The notes below the pieces were generated by a model. That model had not been told where the DNA came from. It was given only the letters and a program-made list of their open reading frames with translations, and did not search any database. Shown here piece after piece: positions 56,293 to 64,000 of a stretch of DNA of 64,000 bases. A program made the position numbers and the translations under genes. The stretch covers positions 186,001-250,000 of the forward strand of contig JANQQJ010000024.1 in NCBI GenBank assembly GCA_028284945.1, in the 5' to 3' direction. Each line of letters begins with the position of its first letter. The first letter of the stretch is position 1. This DNA is from Alphaproteobacteria bacterium (GTDB lineage Bacteria; Pseudomonadota; Alphaproteobacteria; SMXS01).

Positions 56293-56892
56293 ATGACAAA
56301 CGACAAGCAGAAGAACCCAGGGTCCCTTAGTCACCGGTTCATTCTGGCCCTTGCAACCTGCCTGGGCGCCATGTTTCTGGTTACCGGCGCAGAGGCCGCA
56401 AACTGTACCGAAAAGAAGCGGGGCGCTGATCAGAAACCCGGCATCAAAACGACCATCAAGAACAAGTGGAACTTCACTGTTCCGATCAAGATTACCCGTC
56501 AGGAGTTCCCGGACGAGAATGGCAACCCAAAAGAAGAGATCGTTCTTGAGCAGTACCGGTCCGTTCAGCCTGGTACAGAAACCAGCGAATTATTCTTCGA
56601 CTACAACACGCAAGTGCATGTTTATTTTGGCGTTGGCCGTAACGACGACTCGATCGCCACCAAATGCACCTATGCCGTTACAGGGGAGAGCTTCGAAGGC
56701 GCCGACACAACCTGGAGCTGGCAAGGCACCTGCGACCGGAACGACGCGCAACCGGATGCGATCGAGATCGTCTGTTCGAAAAACTGGGCGATGGGGAAAA
56801 GCCGTTGGCATACCACCTTCAGCATTTCACCCATACCTTCGCAAACACCCTCCAGCAGTGAGGTATTTAACGGCGGCCCCTGGCGGCCCTGA
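56293..56892 (+). CDS. Exported protein of unknown function
   Basis: A 199-residue protein with a signal peptide (core RFILALATCLGAMFLVTGAEA, about 16-36). A small mature domain follows: TTIKNKWNFTVPIKITRQEF, LEQYRSVQPGTETSELFFDY, and Trp-rich segments (TWSWQGTCDRND, NWAMGKSRWHTTF). Cysteines at about 38, 124, 147 and 162 could form disulfides. The beta-rich look suggests a small periplasmic or extracellular domain. The ATG has AAGGAGAG upstream. No family is recognised. Confidence 0.7.
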   Translation: MTNDKQKNPGSLSHRFILALATCLGAMFLVTGAEAANCTEKKRGADQKPGIKTTIKNKWNFTVPIKITRQEFPDENGNPKEEIVLEQYRSVQPGTETSELFFDYNTQVHVYFGVGRNDDSIATKCTYAVTGESFEGADTTWSWQGTCDRNDAQPDAIEIVCSKNWAMGKSRWHTTFSISPIPSQTPSSSEVFNGGPWRP

Positions 56893-56931
56893 GACCGGGC
56901 CAACCAGACCTTAACACCGGTTGAAGGGCGG

Positions 56932-58329
56932 TCAGTCGCCGGTCGCGATCCGGTCGACGAGTTGCTTGACGGTGGGCACGAAGCCATTGGAATAAAAAGG
57001 ATCTTTGGCAAACTGATAGGCGCCGTGGCCGGCGAACATCAGGTTGTTGTCCAGGTCGCCGCCATGCGCGATATCCATCAAGGTCTTCTGGATGCAGAAG
57101 CTGCGCGGATCGGCTTTCCGGCCGGTGGAATGGTTATCCTTGTCCGACCAATTGGAGAATTTGCAAGCACTCAGGCAGCCCATGCAGTCAGCCTGGTCCT
57201 TATGAATCTCCTTGCGGCTCTCCGGCGTTACGAAGATCAGCGTCTGGTCCGGCGTCGGCATGGTTTCCACAAAGCCTTCGGCCTTCCAGGCCTCTGCCCG
57301 GGCCCGGTCACCACGGGTGACGAAGACGCTGCGCTTGCGCAGGCCCAGGCTGAACTCGACATTATGCTCCCCGATCGGTTCCGCCGTGTAGGCGATCTGC
57401 CGGTCACAGCGGGCATCCAGTTCACGCAGGAAGTCATTGCGTACCGCCGACGAGTAAAAGCCTGTGGGGGAGTGCCGGTGCAATTGCACATCGCCCTCTT
57501 CCAACGTCATCAGGCGCTGCTTCCAGGCTTCCGGAATCGGGCTTTCCTTGGTGACCAGGGGACGGGTGCCGAACTGAAAACAGATCGGCCCGACTTCCGG
57601 GTTATCCAGCCAGTCCTCGTAGTCACGCAGGTACCAAACACCACCCGCCATGATAATGGGCGTGTCATGCAGACCGAATTCATTCATCTGCTTCCGCAGC
57701 GCGACAACCCGCGGATAGGCCGGTTCCGGCTGCAGCGGATCTTCGGAATTGGACAGGCCATTATGGCCGCCGGCCTTCCATGGATCCTCATAGACCACGC
57801 CGCCCAGCAGCTCTTCGCACTTGTGATAGGCCCGCTTCCAGAGCGCGCGGAAGGCCCGGCCCGAGGAGATGATCGGGTAGTAGTGGACATTGTAGCGCTG
57901 GGCGATTTCACTGAGCTTATAGGGCATACCCGCACCACAAGTGACGCCGTGGATCATGTCGCGGGCTTTGTCGAGCACCTCGTGCAGCACCCGCTGCGCC
58001 CCGCCCATCTCCCAAAGCACATTGATGTTGATCCAGCCAGTGCCGGAAGCCCGTTCATAGGCTTCACGAATCTGGGCTAAACCGCCATCGACGGCATATT
58101 TGACAAGCTCGTCATGGCGCGCGGTTCGGGTCCGGCCATGATAGACCTGCGGGATGATATTGCCGTCTTCATCGTAGGAATCCGCATTGACGCAGGACAC
58201 GGTGCCGACACCGCCAGCAGCAGCCCAGGCCCCGGCACTGGCACCATTGGATATAGAGATGCCTTTGCCGCCCTCAACCAGCGGCAGCACCTCTTTTCCC
58301 CCAAGCCTGATCGCATTAAGCGATTTCAT
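56932..58329 (-). CDS. Nitronate monooxygenase-like flavin oxidoreductase
   Basis: A 465-residue protein of the NAD(P)H-dependent flavin oxidoreductase family (2-nitropropane dioxygenase-like): VLPLVEGGKGISISNGASAG, GINVLWEMGGA region, VTCGAGMPYKLSE, HYYPIISSGRAFRALWKRAY, and IIMAGGVWYLRDYEDW with VGPICFQFGTRPL. FMN binding is expected. It is longer than typical nitronate monooxygenases (about 350) because of a C-terminal extension with cysteines (CMGCLSACKFSNW) that could bind a cluster or zinc. The natural substrate is unknown. Confidence 0.85.
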   Translation of the reverse strand: MKSLNAIRLGGKEVLPLVEGGKGISISNGASAGAWAAAGGVGTVSCVNADSYDEDGNIIPQVYHGRTRTARHDELVKYAVDGGLAQIREAYERASGTGWININVLWEMGGAQRVLHEVLDKARDMIHGVTCGAGMPYKLSEIAQRYNVHYYPIISSGRAFRALWKRAYHKCEELLGGVVYEDPWKAGGHNGLSNSEDPLQPEPAYPRVVALRKQMNEFGLHDTPIIMAGGVWYLRDYEDWLDNPEVGPICFQFGTRPLVTKESPIPEAWKQRLMTLEEGDVQLHRHSPTGFYSSAVRNDFLRELDARCDRQIAYTAEPIGEHNVEFSLGLRKRSVFVTRGDRARAEAWKAEGFVETMPTPDQTLIFVTPESRKEIHKDQADCMGCLSACKFSNWSDKDNHSTGRKADPRSFCIQKTLMDIAHGGDLDNNLMFAGHGAYQFAKDPFYSNGFVPTVKQLVDRIATGD

Positions 58330-58421
58330 GCTTTGCTCCGTTCCAGCCCGATTGGCCCTAAGTTACCGACAGGAAACTATGCCGATTTCCCCGAAAGGCC
58401 AATCAGAGCCCGAGAGCCGAC

Positions 58422-60560
58422 CTATTTGCGCTCTTTGCGCGGTGGCCGCTCGTCTGCCAGTTCCTCGCCGGTTTCCTGATCAACGACACGCATGGAGAGG
58501 CGGACTTTGCCCCGGTCGTCGATGCCCAACACTTTAACCTTAACCGCATCACCCTCATTGATGACATCGGTAACTTTCTCGACCCGCTCATTCTTGAGCT
58601 CAGAGATATGGACCAAGCCGTCCTTATTGCCGATGAAGTTCACAAAGGCGCCGAAGTCGACCACCTTGACGACCTTACCGTCATAGATCACGCCGACTTC
58701 CGGTTCGGCGACGATGCCCTCAATCCAGGTCCGGGCGGCCTGCAGGGCCTCGCCATCGGACGACGCGATCTTGACCGTGCCGTCATCTTCGACATCGACC
58801 TTGGCGCCGGTGACTTCGACAATCTCGCGAATGACCTTACCGCCGGTGCCGATGATGTCGCGGATCTTGTCCTTGGCGACCTTCAGCGTTTCGATGCGCG
58901 GTGCATTCTGGTTCAGTTCCTCACGCGCATGATCCAGCGACTTGGCCATCTCATTCAAGATGTGCAACCGGCCTTCCTGTGCCTGATCCAGCGCGGTGCG
59001 CATGATGTCTTCGGTGATGCCGGTGATCTTGATATCCATCTGCAGCGATGTGATGCCTTCGGTGGTACCGGCCACCTTGAAGTCCATGTCACCCAAGTGA
59101 TCTTCATCACCCAGAATATCGGACAACACCGCATGACCCTCGTCTTCCAGGATCAGGCCCATGGCAATGCCTGAGACCGGGCGGGTAATCGGCACACCAG
59201 CATCCATCATGGAAAGCGACGAACTACAGACCGTCGCCATCGAGCTCGACCCATTGGACTCGGTGATCTCGGAGACAATCCGGATCGTGTAAGGGAACTG
59301 CTCATGCTCGGGCAGCACGGCGCGCAACGCACGCCAGGCCAGCTTGCCATGGCCAATTTCACGCCGGCCGGTAAAGCCAGTCCGCCCGGTCTCACCGACA
59401 GAGAACGGCGGGAAGTTATAGTGCAGCATGAAATTGCGGCGGTAATTGCCTTCCAGCGAATCGATCAGCTGTTCATCGTCACCGGTACCCAGGGTCACAA
59501 CACCCAGCGACTGGGTTTCACCGCGGGTGAACAGGCACGAGCCGTGGGTGCGTGGCAGAACGCCGACCTCGGCCTCGATCTGTCGAACCGTCCGCAGGTC
59601 ACGGCCATCGATGCGCTGACCCGTCTTGATGATGTTGCCGCGAACGATGCTCTTTTCCAGGTCCTTCAGCAGGTCCTTGACGACGCCAGGGTCGTTTTCG
59701 CTGTCTTCGTCACCGGTCAGCGTTTCCATCACGCTGGCTTTGACTTCAGAAATCTTCGCGGTGCGTTCCTGCTTGACCGTATGGCTATAGGCATCGCGCA
59801 GCCCCGCTTCGGCCAGCTTCGCCACTTCAGCTTCAAGGGCACTGTGATCTTCGCCTTCGGGCAGTTCCCACGGATCTTTCGCCGCGCGTTCTGCCATGTC
59901 GATGATGGCGTCAATCACCGGCTGCATCTGCTGGTGACCGAACATCACCGCACCCAGCATGACCTCTTCGCTGAGCTCTTCAGCCTGGGATTCAACCATC
60001 AGCACCGCGTCGCGGGTGCCGGCGACCACCAGATCCAGTTCAAGATCATCAACAGTATCGACGGCCGGGTTGAGGATGTATTCGCCGTCAGCGTAGCCAA
60101 CGCGGGCGCCGCCAATCGGGCCAATGAACGGGATGCCTGACAGCGTCAGCGCCGCACTGGCACCGACCATAGCGACAATATCCGGATCGTTTTCTAGGTC
60201 GTGGCTCAGAACCGTGGTCAGAACCTGGGTTTCGTTCTTGAAGCCGGCCGGGAACAGCGGACGGATCGGGCGGTCAATCAACCGCGACGTCAGCGTTTCC
60301 TTTTCTGTCGGGCGCCCTTCGCGCTTGAAAAAGCCGCCGGGGATTTTGCCCGAGGCATAGTATTTTTCCGAGTAGTTAACCGTCAGCGGAAAGAAGTCGA
60401 GATGCGGCTTCGGCGCCTTGTCGGCAACAACCGTGCAGAGCACGACCGTGTCGCCATACGTCGCCATAACGGCCCCATCGGCCTGCCGCGCCACGCGGCC
60501 TGTTTCCAATATAAGAGGCCTACCGCCCCAATCGATTTCCTTGCGGGTTACATTAAACAT
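58422..60560 (-). CDS. pnp: Polyribonucleotide nucleotidyltransferase
   Basis: A 712-residue PNPase: first RNase PH-like domain ([40 protein letters not shown]), second RNase PH-like domain with [20 protein letters not shown] and the catalytic region [20 protein letters not shown], then KH ([20 protein letters not shown]) and S1 ([20 protein letters not shown]). It degrades RNA from the 3' end using phosphate. The ATG at 60560 is chosen; 12 more codons upstream are in frame. A strong hairpin separates it from rpsO. Confidence 0.98.
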   Translation of the reverse strand: MFNVTRKEIDWGGRPLILETGRVARQADGAVMATYGDTVVLCTVVADKAPKPHLDFFPLTVNYSEKYYASGKIPGGFFKREGRPTEKETLTSRLIDRPIRPLFPAGFKNETQVLTTVLSHDLENDPDIVAMVGASAALTLSGIPFIGPIGGARVGYADGEYILNPAVDTVDDLELDLVVAGTRDAVLMVESQAEELSEEVMLGAVMFGHQQMQPVIDAIIDMAERAAKDPWELPEGEDHSALEAEVAKLAEAGLRDAYSHTVKQERTAKISEVKASVMETLTGDEDSENDPGVVKDLLKDLEKSIVRGNIIKTGQRIDGRDLRTVRQIEAEVGVLPRTHGSCLFTRGETQSLGVVTLGTGDDEQLIDSLEGNYRRNFMLHYNFPPFSVGETGRTGFTGRREIGHGKLAWRALRAVLPEHEQFPYTIRIVSEITESNGSSSMATVCSSSLSMMDAGVPITRPVSGIAMGLILEDEGHAVLSDILGDEDHLGDMDFKVAGTTEGITSLQMDIKITGITEDIMRTALDQAQEGRLHILNEMAKSLDHAREELNQNAPRIETLKVAKDKIRDIIGTGGKVIREIVEVTGAKVDVEDDGTVKIASSDGEALQAARTWIEGIVAEPEVGVIYDGKVVKVVDFGAFVNFIGNKDGLVHISELKNERVEKVTDVINEGDAVKVKVLGIDDRGKVRLSMRVVDQETGEELADERPPRKERK

Positions 60561-60630
60561 ATTCTTTTTTCCTGATTTATGCGGGACGGGCCCCATTGCC
60601 CATCACCCTTCCTGCTGCCTTTAAAGCAAG

Positions 60631-60656
60631 AAACGGCGCCGGAATCGGCGCCGTTT
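60631..60656 (-). terminator. rpsO-pnp intergenic hairpin
   Basis: A perfect 11-base stem, AAACGGCGCCG (60631-60641), GAAT loop, CGGCGCCGTTT (60646-60656). It lies just after the rpsO stop and before pnp. On the minus strand it is followed by a weak T-rich stretch, so partial termination or an RNase-processing site is likely, as in the E. coli rpsO-pnp region. Confidence 0.7.
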
Positions 60657-60659
60657 GTT

Positions 60660-60929
60660 TTACTTACGAAGACCCAGACGGCCGATCAGCGATGCATATC
60701 GCTCGGCGTCCTTATTCTTCACGTAGTCGAGCAACCGGCGGCGCTGGCTGACCATCTTGATCAGTCCCCGCCTGGAGTGGTTGTCTTTACCGTGGGTCTT
60801 GAAGTGTTCCGTCAGATTGTTGATCCGTTCGGTCAAAATCGCGACCTGAACTTCGGGCGACCCTGTGTCGCCATCCTTGACGGCGTATTCCTTGATCAGC
60901 GCATCCTTGCGCTCAGTGGTAATCGACAT
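60660..60929 (-). CDS. rpsO: 30S ribosomal protein S15
   Basis: An 89-residue protein: [60 protein letters not shown] and [17 protein letters not shown]. It is S15, a 16S rRNA binder in the 30S platform. Length is normal. It lies 14 bases after truB and precedes pnp, the usual order. Confidence 0.98.
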   Translation of the reverse strand: MSITTERKDALIKEYAVKDGDTGSPEVQVAILTERINNLTEHFKTHGKDNHSRRGLIKMVSQRRRLLDYVKNKDAERYASLIGRLGLRK

Positions 60930-60943
60930 CGGGTACTCCTTAT

Positions 60944-61837
60944 CTAAAGTCTAAAAAGCCTTTTTGGCTTCAATGTTGCATTCTCCACAAAGCCCAGCCC
61001 GACAGGCTGATCGGACGCGGTAATCAGAACCTCACCAGAAACCTGGCGGGGAATCATTACCGACTGTCCATTGCGGAGACGGCCGGCCTCACTGTCCATA
61101 ACGGCCACCACCGGGATGTCGTCCAGAGGGGTCTCTATTGGCAGCAATAGGCCTTGACGCGCGGGAATATCACCGATCTCTTCCAGTTTATCCAGCGAAA
61201 AAGCATCTGTTTCATCAAACGAGCCGACCCGCGTTCTACGCAGGTCGGACACATAACCAAGGGTTCCGAGCCGTTCGCCCAGGTCGCGGGCCAGCGCACG
61301 AACATAGGTGCCCTTGCCACAACCCATCTCGAATTCGGCCCCATCCCCGGTTGCCGACAACAGCTCGAGCCGGTCGATCTGGACCTCACGGGGCGGCAGA
61401 TCGACTGCCTCGCCGTCGCGCGCCAGATCATAGGCGCGCTCGCCAGAGACCTTGATCGCGGAAAAGGCCGGCGGTTTCTGCGAGACGAGGCCGGTAAATT
61501 CCGGTAAGGCAGCCACGATGTCATCGGTACAGGGCCGCACATCGCTGGTTGCGATGACCGTCCCTTCCAGGTCGTCCGTATCGCGGGCCTCTCCCCAACA
61601 TATTGAAAACTTGTATGTTTTTTTACCATTCATGGCAAAGGACACGACCTTGGTGGCCTCACCCACGGCAAGAGGCAGAACCCCTGTTGCCAGTGGATCA
61701 AGCGTGCCGGCATGGCCGATCTTGGCTGCATTCAGTAGACGCTTGACCGCACCGACTGCCTGCGACGAGGTCATGCCCCTGGGTTTATCGAGCACCAACC
61801 ATCCGGAAATGTGATCGCCTTTATGGCGCCTGGCCAT
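60944..61837 (-). CDS. truB: tRNA pseudouridine(55) synthase
   Basis: A 297-residue Tru[21 protein letters not shown], the catalytic Asp in [60 protein letters not shown], and [20 protein letters not shown]. It makes pseudouridine 55 in the T loop of tRNA. It starts 5 bases after rbfA and precedes rpsO. Confidence 0.97.
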   Translation of the reverse strand: MARRHKGDHISGWLVLDKPRGMTSSQAVGAVKRLLNAAKIGHAGTLDPLATGVLPLAVGEATKVVSFAMNGKKTYKFSICWGEARDTDDLEGTVIATSDVRPCTDDIVAALPEFTGLVSQKPPAFSAIKVSGERAYDLARDGEAVDLPPREVQIDRLELLSATGDGAEFEMGCGKGTYVRALARDLGERLGTLGYVSDLRRTRVGSFDETDAFSLDKLEEIGDIPARQGLLLPIETPLDDIPVVAVMDSEAGRLRNGQSVMIPRQVSGEVLITASDQPVGLGFVENATLKPKRLFRL

Positions 61838-61842
61838 GAACG

Positions 61843-62241
61843 CTACTCGCTCTCGCCCCGGCCCAGATCACGCACCACCTGCGGATCCCGCAGCAATTCG
61901 TCAATCCGGTCGGCAGCATCAAATGAATAGTCGATGGCGAATTTGATCTGTGGCGCATATTTCAGCGTGACAGCCTTGGACAGGCGCCCGCGCAGAAACT
62001 TGGCGGAACGGTTCAATGCATCCTCAACCTCCGCCGACGCTTCACCCCCCAGCGGCATCACCCAGGCGGTGACGTTTTTCAGGTCCGGACTGACATCAAC
62101 TTCCGTCACGGTAATCGATACGCCGACAAGCGCGGGGTCCCGCAATTCACCATGGGCGAAAATATCGGCCAGGGCGTGGCGCACCAGTTCACCAACACGT
62201 TGCTGGCGCTGGGACCGGATGTTCCCGCGGGTTCTTGTCAT
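61843..62241 (-). CDS. rbfA: Ribosome-binding factor A
   Basis: A 132-residue RbfA: RSQRQQRVGELVRHALADIF, VTEVDVSPDLKNVTAWVMPL, NRSAKFLRGRLSKAVTLKYA and PQIKFAIDYSFDAADRIDEL. It is a KH-like factor for 16S 5'-end maturation and cold adaptation. It lies 35 bases after infB on the same strand. Confidence 0.96.
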   Translation of the reverse strand: MTRTRGNIRSQRQQRVGELVRHALADIFAHGELRDPALVGVSITVTEVDVSPDLKNVTAWVMPLGGEASAEVEDALNRSAKFLRGRLSKAVTLKYAPQIKFAIDYSFDAADRIDELLRDPQVVRDLGRGESE

Positions 62242-62276
62242 AGCTAAGGGGCCTTATGCCTTGGTCGTCTGTCCGG

Positions 62277-64000
62277 CTATAGCGAGCGGGCCAGCTCTTC
62301 TGTTTCGAAGACCTCAATGGTGTCGCCAGCCTTGATGTCGTCGAAATTTTCGAGCGCGATGCCGCATTCCGTACCCGCGGCAACCTCTTTAACCTCATCC
62401 TTGAAGCGCCGCAGCGACCGCATTTCACCGGTATAGATCACCACATCGTCACGCAGCAGCCGCGCCTTGGCGTCTGCCTTGACTGTGCCATCGACCACGA
62501 TGCAACCGGCTGCCTTGCCCTTACCGGCTGCGAATACGTCTTTAACATCCGCGGTGCCCAGAATGGTCTCGCGGATCTCAGGCGCAAGCATGCCGGACAA
62601 GGCCGCCTTGATATCGTCAACCAGATCGTAAATCACTGAATAATAACGGATTTCGACGCCCTGTGCTTCGGCCTGCGAGCGCACCTTTCCAGGCGCCCGG
62701 ACATTGAACGCCAGGATCGGCGCATTCGACGCCTCAGCCAGAACAACATCAGACTCGCTGACACCGCCCACGCCAGTCAGCAAAACTTTGACCGCGACTT
62801 CATCCGTGTTCATTTTTTCCAATGCGCCAACCACGGCTTCAGCCGAACCGTGCACATCGGCTTTAACGACGACCGGCAGCTCCTGAACCTCGTCCGACTG
62901 TAGTTTGTCGAGCATCGCTTCCAGCGACGCCCGGGGTTGCGCCACATTCTCCAGCTCACGCCGCTGACGCTGGCGATATTCCGAGACTTCGCGCGCGCGC
63001 GCATCGTTTTCAACAACAGCAAACTCATCACCCGCTGTTGGTGTACCGCCCAGTCCGAGCACTTCAACCGGAAGAGACGGACCAGCCTCTTTAATCTGCT
63101 TACCCTTATCGTCGATCAGCGCACGGACGCGGCCCCATTCGGCACCGGCCACAAAAATGTCACCGACTTTCAGCGTGCCGCGGGTCACCAGCACCGAGGC
63201 CACCGAGCCACGCCCCTTGTCCAGGGTTGCTTCGATTACGACGCCCGACGCAGGCCGGTCCGGATTGGCTTTAAGCTCCATCAACTCAGCCTGAAGGGTG
63301 ATTGCCTCTTCAAGCTTGTCCAGGTTCATCTTCTCAGTCGCCGAAACCTCAACATCGAGCACATCACCGCCCATGCCTTCAACGATGATCTCGTGCTGCA
63401 ACAACTCCTGCCTTACCCGGTCCGGCGTTGCGTCCGGCTTGTCCATCTTGTTGATCGCGACAATGATCGGCACCTCAGCCGCCTTGGCGTGCTGAATGGC
63501 CTCAATGGTTTGCGGCATGACGCCATCATCGGAGGCGACAACCAGCACGACCAGATCGGTCGCCTGAGCGCCCCGCGCGCGCATGGCTGTAAAGGCGGCA
63601 TGGCCCGGCGTATCCAGGAAGGTGATCTTCTCGCCCCCTGCCAAATTGACCTGATAGGCGCCAATATGCTGGGTAATGCCGCCGGCTTCGCCTGCAACGA
63701 CATCTGTCGCACGCAGCGCATCCAACAGCGAGGTCTTGCCGTGATCGACGTGGCCCATGACGGTAACCACCGGCGGACGCGGCTGAAGATCTTTTTCGTC
63801 CTCTTCCTCAGTGTCCTCAACGAGCCCGATTTCAACATCGGCTTCCGCGACGCGCCGGATCGTGTGACCCATTTCCGTGATCACCAATTCGGCTGTATCG
63901 GCGTCGATTTCCTCATCAGCGGTGACCATCACACCGATCTTGGCCAATTCGCGGACCACGGCGACACTGCGCTCTGACATCCGGTTCGCAAGTTCGGCAA
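62277..64000 (-). CDS. infB: Translation initiation factor IF-2, N-terminus outside window
   Basis: The coding frame runs past the right edge: upstream of the Met at 63980 it continues [20 protein letters not shown], which is internal IF-2 sequence, so the true start lies outside. The GTPase domain has [51 protein letters not shown] and [12 protein letters not shown]. Domains II to IV follow to the end ([40 protein letters not shown]). IF-2 brings initiator tRNA to the ribosome. Confidence 0.97.
   Translation of the reverse strand, partial: AELANRMSERSVAVVRELAKIGVMVTADEEIDADTAELVITEMGHTIRRVAEADVEIGLVEDTEEEDEKDLQPRPPVVTVMGHVDHGKTSLLDALRATDVVAGEAGGITQHIGAYQVNLAGGEKITFLDTPGHAAFTAMRARGAQATDLVVLVVASDDGVMPQTIEAIQHAKAAEVPIIVAINKMDKPDATPDRVRQELLQHEIIVEGMGGDVLDVEVSATEKMNLDKLEEAITLQAELMELKANPDRPASGVVIEATLDKGRGSVASVLVTRGTLKVGDIFVAGAEWGRVRALIDDKGKQIKEAGPSLPVEVLGLGGTPTAGDEFAVVENDARAREVSEYRQRQRRELENVAQPRASLEAMLDKLQSDEVQELPVVVKADVHGSAEAVVGALEKMNTDEVAVKVLLTGVGGVSESDVVLAEASNAPILAFNVRAPGKVRSQAEAQGVEIRYYSVIYDLVDDIKAALSGMLAPEIRETILGTADVKDVFAAGKGKAAGCIVVDGTVKADAKARLLRDDVVIYTGEMRSLRRFKDEVKEVAAGTECGIALENFDDIKAGDTIEVFETEELARSL

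Overview
This window looks like a chromosomal segment of an alphaproteobacterium, probably Rhodospirillales-like. The grounds are the core gene order (dnaA, dnaN, recF, gyrB in one run, then rpsT, enoyl-CoA hydratase, mutM, ubiE, ubiB, coaBC, dut), an Irr-type Fur regulator with a matching ICE box, a ChrR/RpoE pair, intracellular PHA depolymerase, and high GC content. No tRNA or rRNA gene, CRISPR array, insertion sequence or prophage was seen.

Layout. 1-2340: the end of gltD, a wrecked UbiE-like methyltransferase antisense to it, and a DUF4166 / saccharopine-dehydrogenase-like pair. 2382-5935: the most unusual part, a compact candidate RiPP (modified peptide) locus. It has two full-length ATP-grasp paralogues of identical length, an enzyme of the RiPP-associated HExxH family, and a 78-residue peptide with three 20-residue repeats. 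A shorter peptide-like ORF sits divergently from the first ATP-grasp gene, as the 78-residue peptide does from the second. 5938-13502: metabolic genes (LLM monooxygenase, cold-shock protein, MDR reductase, iron alcohol dehydrogenase, malonyl-CoA decarboxylase, M19 dipeptidase, MscS channel).

13567-21902: a photo-oxidative stress block with RpoE-type sigma factor, ChrR-like anti-sigma, SDR, CFA-type methyltransferase, DUF1365, flavin amine oxidase, photolyase and a DUF6134 secreted protein. Three promoters with the same TGATCC-N18-TAA layout precede the sigma gene, the photolyase operon and the DUF6134 gene, so the block reads as one local regulon. 22235-25757: a four-gene Mla-type lipid transport operon. 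25896-32208: assorted genes, including an SDR-TetR pair with a double palindromic operator and phaZ with a YcgN protein.

32205-51337: housekeeping. This covers PBP1A, the replication genes, rpsT, mutM, ubiquinone genes, coaBC-dut and a sulfur group (Rrf2, cysK, moeB-like, DsrE). 51340-58329: a hydroxyacid dehydrogenase, an SH3 protein, the Irr-controlled rubrerythrin / Fe-S / DUF3501 group, two inverted palindromic repeats, a secreted protein and a nitronate monooxygenase-like enzyme. 58422-64000: the translation and RNA operon read leftward, infB (cut by the window edge), rbfA, truB, rpsO and pnp.
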